Assembly: GCA_947499955.1 (NCBI GenBank)
Contig: CANMQI010000032.1
Coordinates: forward strand, 1 to 42,292
Source of the DNA: an uncultured Granulosicoccus sp.
GTDB lineage: Bacteria > Pseudomonadota > Gammaproteobacteria > Granulosicoccales > Granulosicoccaceae
Length of the DNA: 42,292 nucleotides
Direction of reading: 5' to 3'
Shown here: positions 1 to 7,080 of the stretch, one piece after another
How positions within the stretch are numbered: position 1 is the first letter of the stretch
Layout: each line of letters opens with the position of its first letter
Position numbers and translations under genes: made by a program
The notes under the pieces: generated by a model
Seen by the model: only the letters and a program-made list of their open reading frames with translations
The model's database searches: none
What the model was told of the DNA's origin: nothing

Positions 1-160
1 TGCGCACTTGCAGATGCGCACTTGCAGATGCGCACTTGCAGATGCGCACTTGCAGATGCGCACTTGCAGATGCGCACCTGTTCACGCACCTGTTCACGCA
101 CTTGTTCACGCACCTGTTCACGCACCTGTTCACGCACTTGTTCACGCACTTGTTCACGTA
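1..160. repeat. Minisatellite: 14-bp units switching to 12-bp units
   Basis: Five tandem copies of a 14-bp unit (TGCGCACTTGCAGA) fill positions 1-70. One hybrid unit follows at 71-84. From 85 to about 156 there are six 12-bp units of the form CGCAC(C/T)TGTTCA. The array starts at the window edge, so its full length is unknown. Open frames across it encode only Cys/His/Val-rich repeats and are not believable genes. Confidence 0.9.
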
Positions 161-351
161 CGCACCCAGTTTATCGCAATGCCGTTTCCGCTGACAAGGC
201 AAGGCAGGACCGATGAGCCTATCCGATCTCATCACCGGCTTATACCCGACAAACGAGACCACGCAATAAGCAAACCATCAACTCATCGCACACAGCATCT
301 CAGGAACACACCATCAACCAACCCGGCACAACCGCGCATGAACACACTCCA
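161..351. other. Intergenic stretch, no gene seen
   Basis: This is the unique sequence between the minisatellite and the end of the SDR gene. I see no convincing coding frame, RNA gene or clear terminator. It lies downstream of the minus-strand SDR gene. Confidence 0.5.
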
Positions 352-1107
352 TCAACTCATCGCCGCCCTTCCCATGTCCTGAAAGAACGCATCACGCGTA
401 TCCAGCAGACACTCATCCAACTGCCGCGCATCCGGTCCACACAACCACGCCATGACGCTGGCAGGAATACCCGGCTCGACCAACTGTTCCTGTGGAATCT
501 TGCTGATGTCATTGAGCCCGGCTTGCCTGATCTCACCCTGCATGGCCGTATCCGTCGGCGGAATGCCGATGAAGAAACTCTGTACACCACGCGGCCCGAG
601 TTCCATCTGACACATCTGCGTCAACATTCTGGCTGCCGCCTTGGAACTGCAATAGGCCGTCCAGCCTTCCATCGGTGTGGTGGCGGCACCCGTGCCGGCA
701 TTGACGATCACGCCCTGACTCGTCTCCAGCATGGGCAAACTTGCCAGAATCATGCGATGCATGCCCACGACATTCACATCGAACACCCGCCCGAAAGCAT
801 CGCTGTCGATCTTGTCCACATGGCCGATAGGGCTGATACTGCCGGCGTTGTTGACCAGCGCATCCAGCTTGCCCGCCTGTTCTTCCACGCATTGAATGGC
901 CGCCGCAATGCTCGACGGCTGAGTGACATCCAGATCCAGCACCGTCACATCAGGCAACTGCTGGGCGATTTCCTCGGGCGAACCATCCTTCACGCCAGCA
1001 AAAACCTGAGCACCGCTCTTTGACAGCAGCCCTGCCAGCATCAGACCGATACCCCGGCCCGCGCCGGTGACCAGAATAGACTTTCCAGTCAGATCGGGTA
1101 GCGGCAC
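352..1107 (-). CDS. Short-chain dehydrogenase/reductase (SDR)
   Basis: This is a classical SDR of about 251 residues, a cytoplasmic NAD(P)-dependent oxidoreductase with a Rossmann fold. The cofactor motif TGAGRGIG lies about 15 residues from the start, NNAG follows mid-protein, and YCSSK supplies the catalytic Tyr and Lys. The residue 13 positions before the Tyr, normally the catalytic Ser, is Thr. The start is uncertain. GTG at 1107 gives the usual short lead before the Rossmann motif; GTG at 1140, preceded by a weak TTGGGG, would add 11 residues; TTG at 1200 lies inside the promoter and is unlikely. The gene is divergent from the enolase-superfamily gene and shares a probable operator with it, so it probably oxidises or reduces an intermediate of the same sugar pathway. 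The substrate is not visible from sequence. Confidence 0.88.
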   Translation of the reverse strand: MPLPDLTGKSILVTGAGRGIGLMLAGLLSKSGAQVFAGVKDGSPEEIAQQLPDVTVLDLDVTQPSSIAAAIQCVEEQAGKLDALVNNAGSISPIGHVDKIDSDAFGRVFDVNVVGMHRMILASLPMLETSQGVIVNAGTGAATTPMEGWTAYCSSKAAARMLTQMCQMELGPRGVQSFFIGIPPTDTAMQGEIRQAGLNDISKIPQEQLVEPGIPASVMAWLCGPDARQLDECLLDTRDAFFQDMGRAAMS

Positions 1108-1157
1108 CGCGTAGAGATCAAAAATTTTGCTTGCATTCACGTTTGGATTGCCCCAAT

Positions 1158-1174
1158 AATTGGTCAGGCCAATT
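1158..1174. promoter_or_regulatory. Candidate FCD/GntR-type operator
   Basis: The 17-bp sequence AATTGGTCAGGCCAATT is a near-palindrome with 6-bp arms around a 5-bp centre. It closely resembles the TGGTnnnACCA operators known for PdhR/FadR-type GntR regulators. It sits immediately downstream of the predicted -10 of the SDR gene, so bound protein would block transcription start. The FCD-family regulator encoded at 9076-9810 is the obvious candidate ligand; this pairing is inferred. Confidence 0.6.
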
Positions 1175-1200
1175 AGACAGGTTGTCCATCTGTCTGTCAA
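1172..1200 (-). promoter_or_regulatory. Sigma-70 type promoter of the SDR gene
   Basis: Read on the minus strand there is a perfect -35 TTGACA (1200-1195), a 17-bp spacer and a -10 TCTAAT (1177-1172) that differs from consensus by one base. Transcription would start near 1165, inside the candidate operator. An extra inverted repeat, AGACAG-N9-CTGTCT (1175-1195), lies between the two boxes and could be a second regulator site. Confidence 0.6.
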
Positions 1201-1226
1201 TACAGATATCCGCTGGAGGGTGCACC

Positions 1227-2351
1227 ATCAAGATCTCGACCATAGAACCCATTTCCATCGCCTACCCTGACCCCAATGACTTCGGCACCATCCGTCGTAC
1301 AGTGCTGGTTCGGGTCGAAACGTCCGACGGCGTGGTCGGTTGGGGTGAGTGCATCGGCATGTGGCCAGAGGCCTGCAAGGCCATCACCACCATCATCAAT
1401 GAAGGCTATGCGCCTTTTCTGATCGGCACCCTGGCAGATGATATCGATGCCAATTGGCTAGCCATGCGTCGGCATGTGCACTGGTACGGGGAAGGCGGTA
1501 TTGCCTCTCTCGCCATCTCCGGCATTGATATGGCCTTGTGGGATATCCGCGGCAAGGTGGCAGGCAAGCCACTCTACCAACTGTTGGGTGGACTCAAGCA
1601 CGAACGACTTCCCGCCAATGCTTCGGCCCATGTCAACAAGAAGGGCGAAGCGGCCTGTGTGGCGGAAGTCGTCGGTTTTTTCGAAGCAGGCTTTCGCTCC
1701 ACCAAACTCGGTTTTGCCAAGAAAGGCGAGAGCGATATCGGCGGCAACCCGGAAACCGATGTGCACTTCGTCAGGGAGCTGCGCGCAGCGCTGGGCGATG
1801 AAGCAGAGATTCTCATCGACATCGGCAACGGTGTGCGCTGGGATGTGGCGACCGCCATCGATGTCGCCAACCGTATGGGTGAATACCGCATCGGATGGTA
1901 TGAAGAGCCGCTGTACTATACCGATGACGCCGGCTATCGAGAACTGGCAGCCAGCACTGATGTACGTATCGCCAGTGGCGAGCGTGAGTTCACGGAAACC
2001 GGCTATCGACGGCAGATGGAATTCGTACAGGCGGTCGAAGTGTATGGCATCGACCCCGCTCGAGTCGAAGGCATCACCGGTTTTCGAAAAGCCGATGCTC
2101 TGGCCACGCAGTACGGCAAGACCATCAATGCCCACGCCTGGTCAACGGCCATCACCACAGCAGCGTCCCTGCACCTGAGCCTGGCCTCCCCCAACGCCGA
2201 AATCTTTGAATACAAGCCCTTCCCCGTCGTCGTGCAGGATGAGCTGGTGGCCGAGAAGCTTTGGCATCGCGACGGCTGGGCCTATCCCATCGAAGCACCA
2301 GGACTTGGCATCGAGGTGCAGGAAGATGTCGTGCGGAGGATTGCCGAATGA
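1227..2351 (+). CDS. Mandelate racemase/muconate lactonizing (enolase superfamily) sugar-acid dehydratase
   Basis: This protein of about 374 residues has the enolase-superfamily capping domain and a TIM barrel. The three metal ligands are visible: Asp198 in LIDIGNG, Glu227 in WYEEP and Glu252 in ASGE. His303 in NAHAW is a candidate acid/base. The strand that normally carries KxK reads TKLG (Lys160), so the second basic residue is missing there. Family members mostly dehydrate sugar acids to 2-keto-3-deoxy acids. The start is unusual: GGAGGG at 1215-1220 is ideally spaced (6 nt) from an in-frame ATC at 1227, which aligns with the normal family start (IKISTIE). No in-frame ATG, GTG or TTG with a ribosome site is nearby; the TTG at 1131 lies upstream of the operator. 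The gene is the first of a three-gene overlapping unit. Substrate is unknown, probably a deoxyhexonate given the rhamnose-type genes downstream. Confidence 0.9.
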   Translation: MKISTIEPISIAYPDPNDFGTIRRTVLVRVETSDGVVGWGECIGMWPEACKAITTIINEGYAPFLIGTLADDIDANWLAMRRHVHWYGEGGIASLAISGIDMALWDIRGKVAGKPLYQLLGGLKHERLPANASAHVNKKGEAACVAEVVGFFEAGFRSTKLGFAKKGESDIGGNPETDVHFVRELRAALGDEAEILIDIGNGVRWDVATAIDVANRMGEYRIGWYEEPLYYTDDAGYRELAASTDVRIASGEREFTETGYRRQMEFVQAVEVYGIDPARVEGITGFRKADALATQYGKTINAHAWSTAITTAASLHLSLASPNAEIFEYKPFPVVVQDELVAEKLWHRDGWAYPIEAPGLGIEVQEDVVRRIAE

Positions 2352-3130
2352 GTGATTCGTCCCGCTTCGGTGTCACCAGGCCCCGCGTCGAGGACATTGT
2401 CGAGGGAGGGTTCTCCACGCCCTGGGATGCACCGACCATACCGCGCTTCCCGTTCCGGTTTCGCAATGCCGAGATCATGACCCTGTACTGGCGCACCGAT
2501 CCGGAAGCCATGGCCTTTCTGCTACCACCACCATTGCAGCCTGTCGGTGATGTTGCCTGCGTGCATATCTACAGAATGAATGACACCGACTGGGTTGGCG
2601 CGTACACCGAAGCCAATGTCATGTTCGGCGCCTGCCTGGGCGAGCGCAGCGGTGCCTACTCACCCTACCTTGTCCTGTCATCCGATGGCGGTGTCAGTCA
2701 GGGGCGCGAAGTGCATGGCCAGCCCAAGAAGTGCGGGCAACCGGCCATGGAGTTTCGTGGTGACTTGATGGTCGGCACGGTGGAGCGCAATGGCATTGAC
2801 GTCATCACCGGCACCCTGCCGTACAAGCAAGTGCCCGTCAGTGCCGATGCACTGGCACCGCATTTCGACTTCGCCACCAACCTGAATCTCAAGGCCATCG
2901 ATCATATCGACGGCAGACCGGCCATTCGACAGCTGACCAGTCGCAAGCTTACCGATGTGACGGTGCACGAAGCCTGGACAGGCCCCTGCACGGTCGAACT
3001 GCGACCCAACGCGCAGCTCCCCGTCTATCGCCTGCCAGTCCTGGAACCTCTGCAAGGTTTCTACTGGCGCGCCGACTTCACTCTCGTCCCTGGCGAGATC
3101 ATCCATGATTATCTGGAGGACTCGCAATGA
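2348..3130 (+). CDS. Acetoacetate decarboxylase (ADC) family protein
   Basis: This 260-residue protein belongs to the ADC fold family. The segment EVHGQPKKCG near residues 117-126 matches the Schiff-base lysine region of clostridial ADC (YPKKLG), so both adjacent lysines are kept. Classical ADC decarboxylates acetoacetate. Characterised relatives in other clades instead perform aldolase-, dehydratase- or hydrolase-type reactions through the same imine chemistry. The start ATG overlaps the upstream stop (ATGA) and has GGAGG about 8 nt ahead; longer in-frame readings extend into the dehydratase gene and are rejected. Wedged between a sugar-acid dehydratase and a hydroxyacid dehydrogenase, it probably acts on a 2-keto-3-deoxy acid or its product rather than on acetoacetate. 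That role is inferred. Confidence 0.88.
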   Translation: MSDSSRFGVTRPRVEDIVEGGFSTPWDAPTIPRFPFRFRNAEIMTLYWRTDPEAMAFLLPPPLQPVGDVACVHIYRMNDTDWVGAYTEANVMFGACLGERSGAYSPYLVLSSDGGVSQGREVHGQPKKCGQPAMEFRGDLMVGTVERNGIDVITGTLPYKQVPVSADALAPHFDFATNLNLKAIDHIDGRPAIRQLTSRKLTDVTVHEAWTGPCTVELRPNAQLPVYRLPVLEPLQGFYWRADFTLVPGEIIHDYLEDSQ

Positions 3131-4086
3131 GTACCCGTGTTGTAGTAACTGACTATACCTTTCCTGATGTCGCCCAGGAGCGGACGGCGGCAGAGTCTGC
3201 CCATGCCACGTTTTCCGCGCATCAGGCCAAAACCGATGCCGAGGTGGCTGAAGTGGTCGCTGGCGCCAATGTGGTTGCCGTGCAGTTCGTGCCCTTCGGT
3301 CCGCTGGCTTGCCAGGCTGTCTCGCCGGGTGCCACGATCATCCGCTATGGCGTGGGCTACGACAATATCGACTTGAACGCCGCCAGGGTGGCAGGACTGA
3401 AAGTCGGCTATGTGCCGGATTACTGTGCCGATGAAGTCGCGGACCACACTGCGGCTGCGGCGCTGACACTACTGCGCAAGGTCATTCCACTGGACAATTC
3501 GGTTCGGGCCGGTGAGTGGGCGGCAGTCAAGCATGCCAGCCCGTTGAAGCCTTTTTCAGAGACCACCTTCGGCTTCTTCGGCATGGGGCAGATCGGACAA
3601 GCGGTACTGTCACGCCTCAAGGCCTTCGGATTTCACTTTATCGTGGCAGACCCGGGCCTGAGTGCGGAACAAGCGGAACATCTCGGCGCAAGTCTGGTCA
3701 GTGCGGATGAGCTGCTGGCAACCGCCGACATTCTGTCATTGCATGCCCCTGCCACCGAGCAGACCACAAACTATTTCAACGCCGAGCGCCTGGCATCGAT
3801 GCAGCCTCACGCCATGCTGGTCAATTCTGCCCGCGGCCAATTGATTGTCGAAGATGATCTGGCAGACGCCCTCCACCGTGGTGTTATTGCAGCTGCGGCA
3901 CTGGATGTCTTTCACGCTGAACCACTGCCGGCAGACTCAGCCTTGCGCAACGCGCCGAATCTGCTTCTGACGCCGCACGCGGCCTGGTATTCGGAAGCGG
4001 CCATCAGCCGTTTGCAGGCACTGGTTGCCACGGATATCACGCGGGCACTGAATGGGGAGGAGCCACGCAAACCTGTAAAGCTGTAA
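3127..4086 (+). CDS. D-isomer-specific 2-hydroxyacid dehydrogenase (CtBP-like)
   Basis: This 319-residue NAD-dependent dehydrogenase has a flavodoxin-like substrate domain interrupted by a Rossmann domain. The cofactor loop is GMGQIG near residue 150. The catalytic set is visible as Arg in NSARGQ, Glu in HAEPLP and His in TPHAAW, in family order and spacing. The start overlaps the upstream stop by 4 nt (ATGA). It would interconvert a 2-keto acid and a D-2-hydroxy acid, or a similar pair, at the end of the dehydratase/ADC-like branch. The last codons and stop lie inside an 8-bp tandem repeat. Closest in style to the C-terminal-binding-protein-like subgroup; substrate unknown. Confidence 0.92.
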   Translation: MSTRVVVTDYTFPDVAQERTAAESAHATFSAHQAKTDAEVAEVVAGANVVAVQFVPFGPLACQAVSPGATIIRYGVGYDNIDLNAARVAGLKVGYVPDYCADEVADHTAAAALTLLRKVIPLDNSVRAGEWAAVKHASPLKPFSETTFGFFGMGQIGQAVLSRLKAFGFHFIVADPGLSAEQAEHLGASLVSADELLATADILSLHAPATEQTTNYFNAERLASMQPHAMLVNSARGQLIVEDDLADALHRGVIAAAALDVFHAEPLPADSALRNAPNLLLTPHAAWYSEAAISRLQALVATDITRALNGEEPRKPVKL

Positions 4087-4100
4087 AGCTGTAAAGCTGT
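4073..4100. repeat. 8-bp tandem repeat spanning a stop codon
   Basis: CTGTAAAG occurs three times in tandem (4073-4096), followed by a partial CTGT. The stop codon TAA of the hydroxyacid dehydrogenase lies in the second copy. Because 8 is not a multiple of 3, slippage ahead of the stop would change the protein's C-terminus. Confidence 0.85.
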
Positions 4101-4122
4101 CAGCAAAGACAATACGAACAGC

Positions 4123-4275
4123 TGCCTGCCGTGTTCGCAGGAGATCCGTCATACAAATACTGCCAGTCGCTATTGGCAGGAGATCCGTCATACAAATACT
4201 GCCTGTCGCTGTTGACAGGATATCCGCCATACAAATACTGCCTGCCGCTGTTGACAGGAAAACCGCCATACCGCT
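4123..4275. repeat. Four tandem ~39-bp repeats, each with a small hairpin
   Basis: Units lie at 4123-4160 (38 bp), 4161-4199, 4200-4238 and 4239 to about 4275. The shared tail is GATCCGTCATACAAATAC with small changes. Each unit starts with a short inverted repeat, for example CTGCCA...TGGCAG in unit 2 and CCTGTC-GCTGTT-GACAGG in unit 3. The array lies between the catabolic genes and the transporter operon, upstream of its probable promoter region. Confidence 0.88.
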
Positions 4276-4333
4276 GGTGATTGACAAGGGGCAAGTCTCC
4301 GCCAGTTTTACCGCACAAGTGGCTCATCGTCAC

Positions 4334-4345
4334 TTGTGTACACAA
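4334..4345. promoter_or_regulatory. Perfect 12-bp palindrome TTGTGTACACAA
   Basis: This perfect palindrome lies about 100 nt before the start of the binding-protein gene, in the only real gap ahead of the transporter operon. TTGT/ACAA half-sites are typical of many GntR-family operators, but the spacing differs from the 1158-1174 site. It is a candidate binding site for the operon's own regulator or another factor. Confidence 0.45.
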
Positions 4346-4443
4346 CGACAAGACCGACCAACCCTTGTCAGTGATACACGCCCGAACGTTCCACGACGCA
4401 CAGCGTCATCACAACAAGAACCGACCGAGAGAGAGAGGAAGAC

Positions 4444-5490
4444 ATGAAGAAACTCACAGGAATCACCGCCGCCGCCGTGCTGCTCGGCTCCACAGGATTT
4501 GCTGCAGCCGCAGACGGTGCGGTATCGCTGGAATCCGGCAAGGACATCGACATGGTCCTGCTGCCGAAATTTCTCGGCATTCTGGTGTTCGACCAGGCCA
4601 ACGAAGGCGCTCAGGAGGCGCATGCAGAGCTGGGCAATCCAGGCGAACTGCTGTTCGTCGGTCCGACACCGGAGAACTCCACAGCCGGTCAGATCGAGAT
4701 CATGACCACCTCTGCCACGCAAGGCCAGGGAGCAGTGATGCTATCCAACAACGCAGGCGATCAGATCAGCCCGTCAGCCTTGGCCGCACAGAAAGCCGGT
4801 ACCAAGGTTGTCACCTGGGACAGCCCCATCCCTTCCGGTGAAGGCGAAGACGTCTTCGTCGCGCAGGTAGACTTCGGCTCCATCGGTGTCGTGATGGCCG
4901 ACATGGCCCACTCCATTCTGGACGGTGCCGGTGAGATGGCCGTCCTCTCTGCCACACCCGATGCCTCCAACCAGAACGCCTGGATCGCATCCATGAAGGA
5001 AGTTCTGGAGAGTGACGAAAAATACGCTGACATCACACTGGTCGACGTGGTCTACGGTGATGATCAGGCTGAAGTGAGCTACAACCGCGCGCTGGCTCTG
5101 GTCGATCAGCACCCGGATCTGGGTGTCATCATGTCCCCCACCACCGTCGGTATTCAGGCGGCTGCCAAGGCCATGCAGGATGAAGGTCTGTGCGAACAGG
5201 TGCGCGTCTCTGGTCTCGGTCTGCCATCCGAGATGGCCAGCTACACCATGAACGGCTGTGCGCCGGAGTTCGCTCTGTGGGACTTCCGTGACCTGGGCTA
5301 CCTGACCTACTACACCGCCTATGGTCTGGCCAGTGGTCAGCTGACGGGTGAGCTTGGTGAGACCTTCACCGCCGGTCGCATGGGTGATTACACCATCGAG
5401 CAAGATCCGGGTCGTGAAGGCTCCAAGCGCATTCTGATGGGTCCTTTCACCGTCTACAACGCCGAGAACGTTGAAGCCGCTGCCAAGTAA
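4444..5490 (+). CDS. Periplasmic sugar-binding protein, rhamnose (RhaS) type
   Basis: This 348-residue protein is a CUT2-family ABC substrate-binding protein. It has a clear Sec signal peptide (MKKLTG, a hydrophobic stretch, cleavage near FAAAADG around residue 23) and a two-lobed type I periplasmic-binding fold. The sequence style (LPKFLG, DQANEGAQEA, VVTWDSP) is closer to RhaS/LsrB-type proteins than to RbsB. It would deliver a sugar in the periplasm to the permeases downstream. The ATG follows a strong purine-rich ribosome site (GAGAGAGAGGAAG). It heads an operon ending with a RhaM-type mutarotase, which supports a rhamnose-like or other deoxyhexose ligand. A strong hairpin follows the stop, as often seen after binding-protein genes that need higher expression than the rest of the operon. 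Confidence 0.92.
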   Translation: MKKLTGITAAAVLLGSTGFAAAADGAVSLESGKDIDMVLLPKFLGILVFDQANEGAQEAHAELGNPGELLFVGPTPENSTAGQIEIMTTSATQGQGAVMLSNNAGDQISPSALAAQKAGTKVVTWDSPIPSGEGEDVFVAQVDFGSIGVVMADMAHSILDGAGEMAVLSATPDASNQNAWIASMKEVLESDEKYADITLVDVVYGDDQAEVSYNRALALVDQHPDLGVIMSPTTVGIQAAAKAMQDEGLCEQVRVSGLGLPSEMASYTMNGCAPEFALWDFRDLGYLTYYTAYGLASGQLTGELGETFTAGRMGDYTIEQDPGREGSKRILMGPFTVYNAENVEAAAK

Positions 5491-5505
5491 GCAACGGCAT
5501 GTCAG

Positions 5506-5545
5506 TGCCGGAGTGCAGCTGGAAAAAGCTTGCTGCACTCCGGCA
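5506..5545 (+). terminator. Strong intercistronic hairpin
   Basis: The arms TGCCGGAGTGCAGC (5506-5519) and GCTGCACTCCGGCA (5532-5545) form a perfect 14-bp stem around a 12-nt loop. There is no U-run, so it is probably a partial terminator or 3' stability element that raises binding-protein mRNA over the downstream membrane genes. Confidence 0.75.
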
Positions 5546-5577
5546 GTCATATCCACGGCCCCCCACGGAAACCTCCA

Positions 5578-7080
5578 ATGTCAAAAGCTGTGCTCAGACT
5601 GGACCACGTCAGCCGTCTCTTCGGCATGACCGTCGCGCTGGCGGACATGTCCATTGCGCTGCACCCCGGAGAGGTGCATGCCATCGTCGGCGAGAACGGT
5701 GCCGGCAAATCCACCATGATCAAGATCATGACGGGCATCCACCAGCCCAGCGGCGGCACCATTTTCGTGGATGGTGAACCGCGACAGATCTCGGGCCCGC
5801 AAGCCGCGCGTGAAGCGGGCATCGCGGCCATCTACCAGGAACCCATGGTATTCCCGGATCTGGATGTCACCGAGAACATCTTCATCAGTGACACCTCTGC
5901 CGGTTTGTGGGTTCGCCCGGCCGAACAACGCAAGCGTGCGAAAGCCCTGATAGAACGCATCGGCATGACGCTTGACCCGGATCGTATAGCCAGTGGTCTG
6001 ACACTGGCCGAGCAACAGGCTGTCGAGATCGCTCGCTCCCTGAGCCAGGATGTCAGGGTATTGATCATGGACGAACCCACCGCCTCACTCTCCGCGCATG
6101 AGGCCTCTCAACTGCGCAAGATTGCCACCACACTGGCCGGGCAAGGCGTTGCGGTTGTCTATATTTCACACCGCCTGGAGGAGATATTCGAGATCTCCGA
6201 CCGGGTGACCGTTATCCGTGATGGGGCTCATATCTCCACCAAACCCATCAGTGACGTGACGTCCGACGGCATGATTGCAGAGATGGTCGGGCGCGAGGTC
6301 GGCAATTACTTCGCCAAGGCAGCCGGCACGGTCACGGACAAGACCGTACTGGAAGTGCGTGACCTGACGCTCGAGGGTGTCTTTGAGGATATCTGCTTCG
6401 ATCTGCATGCCGGTGAGGTGCTGTGCATGGCAGGTCTTGTGGGGGCACGCCGTACCGATGTTGCATTGTCGCTGTTCGGCGTCACGCCTGCGACCTCCGG
6501 CACCATTCGTTATCAGGACAAGGAGGTCAGCTTCACAACGCCGCGGCAGGCCATCGACGCCGGCATCGCCTACGTCTCGGAAGATCGCCGCAAGCTCGGA
6601 CTGGCCATGCCGATGCCGATCAAATCGAATATTTCTCTGGCGACGCTGGATGAGTTCCTCTCACCAAGAGGTCTGCTGGATCGTGAACGCGAAACCAGCG
6701 TTGCCCATCAGTATCGTGAACGCCTGAACATTCGCACGGACAGTGTCGAAACGCCGGTTGGCATGCTCTCGGGCGGCAACCAGCAGAAGGTCATGCTGGC
6801 CAAATGGTTGAACATGAAACCCGACTTGCTGATCTTCGACGAACCTACACGCGGTATCGATATTGGTGCCAAGGCCGAAGTGCACGACCTCATTCGCGAC
6901 TTCGTGGCCCAGGGGGGAGCGGCGCTGGTCATCTCCTCTGATTTGCCCGAAGTACTCGCCATGGGTGATCGCATTCTTGTCATGCGTGAAGGTCGGCAGA
7001 TGGGCATTCTCGATACCGGAGACGCCACACAGGAAACCGTCATGAGCATGGCCACAGGACAACTGGAGCAAGCGGTCTGA
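5578..7080 (+). CDS. Sugar ABC transporter ATP-binding protein, two ABC domains
   Basis: This 500-residue protein is a CUT2-type (RhaT/RbsA-like) ATPase with two fused nucleotide-binding domains. Domain 1 has Walker A GENGAGKST (residues 38-46), a relaxed signature LTLAEQ and Walker B VLIMDEPT. Domain 2 has a degenerate Walker A (GLVGARRTD), signature LSGGNQQ and Walker B LLIFDEPT, the usual asymmetry of this family. It powers uptake through the two permeases encoded next. ATG 5578 is preferred because the upstream in-frame extension runs into the hairpin. Its stop overlaps the permease start (TGATG). Confidence 0.95.
   Translation: MSKAVLRLDHVSRLFGMTVALADMSIALHPGEVHAIVGENGAGKSTMIKIMTGIHQPSGGTIFVDGEPRQISGPQAAREAGIAAIYQEPMVFPDLDVTENIFISDTSAGLWVRPAEQRKRAKALIERIGMTLDPDRIASGLTLAEQQAVEIARSLSQDVRVLIMDEPTASLSAHEASQLRKIATTLAGQGVAVVYISHRLEEIFEISDRVTVIRDGAHISTKPISDVTSDGMIAEMVGREVGNYFAKAAGTVTDKTVLEVRDLTLEGVFEDICFDLHAGEVLCMAGLVGARRTDVALSLFGVTPATSGTIRYQDKEVSFTTPRQAIDAGIAYVSEDRRKLGLAMPMPIKSNISLATLDEFLSPRGLLDRERETSVAHQYRERLNIRTDSVETPVGMLSGGNQQKVMLAKWLNMKPDLLIFDEPTRGIDIGAKAEVHDLIRDFVAQGGAALVISSDLPEVLAMGDRILVMREGRQMGILDTGDATQETVMSMATGQLEQAV

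Noticed and set aside
1..160. Possible CRISPR array
   Set aside because: Units are 12-14 bp and directly adjacent, with no spacers and no cas genes.
8..382. Open frame across the left minisatellite
   Set aside because: Translation is repeat-derived (His/Val/Cys rich) with no ribosome site or family similarity.
4123..4275. Possible CRISPR array in the 39-bp repeats
   Set aside because: Units abut without unique spacers and have diverged internally; only four copies and no cas genes.
3937..4351. Minus-strand open frames encoding ATGSICMTDLL-type repeats
   Set aside because: They arise because 39 bp is 13 codons, so any frame stays open; no start signal or homology.
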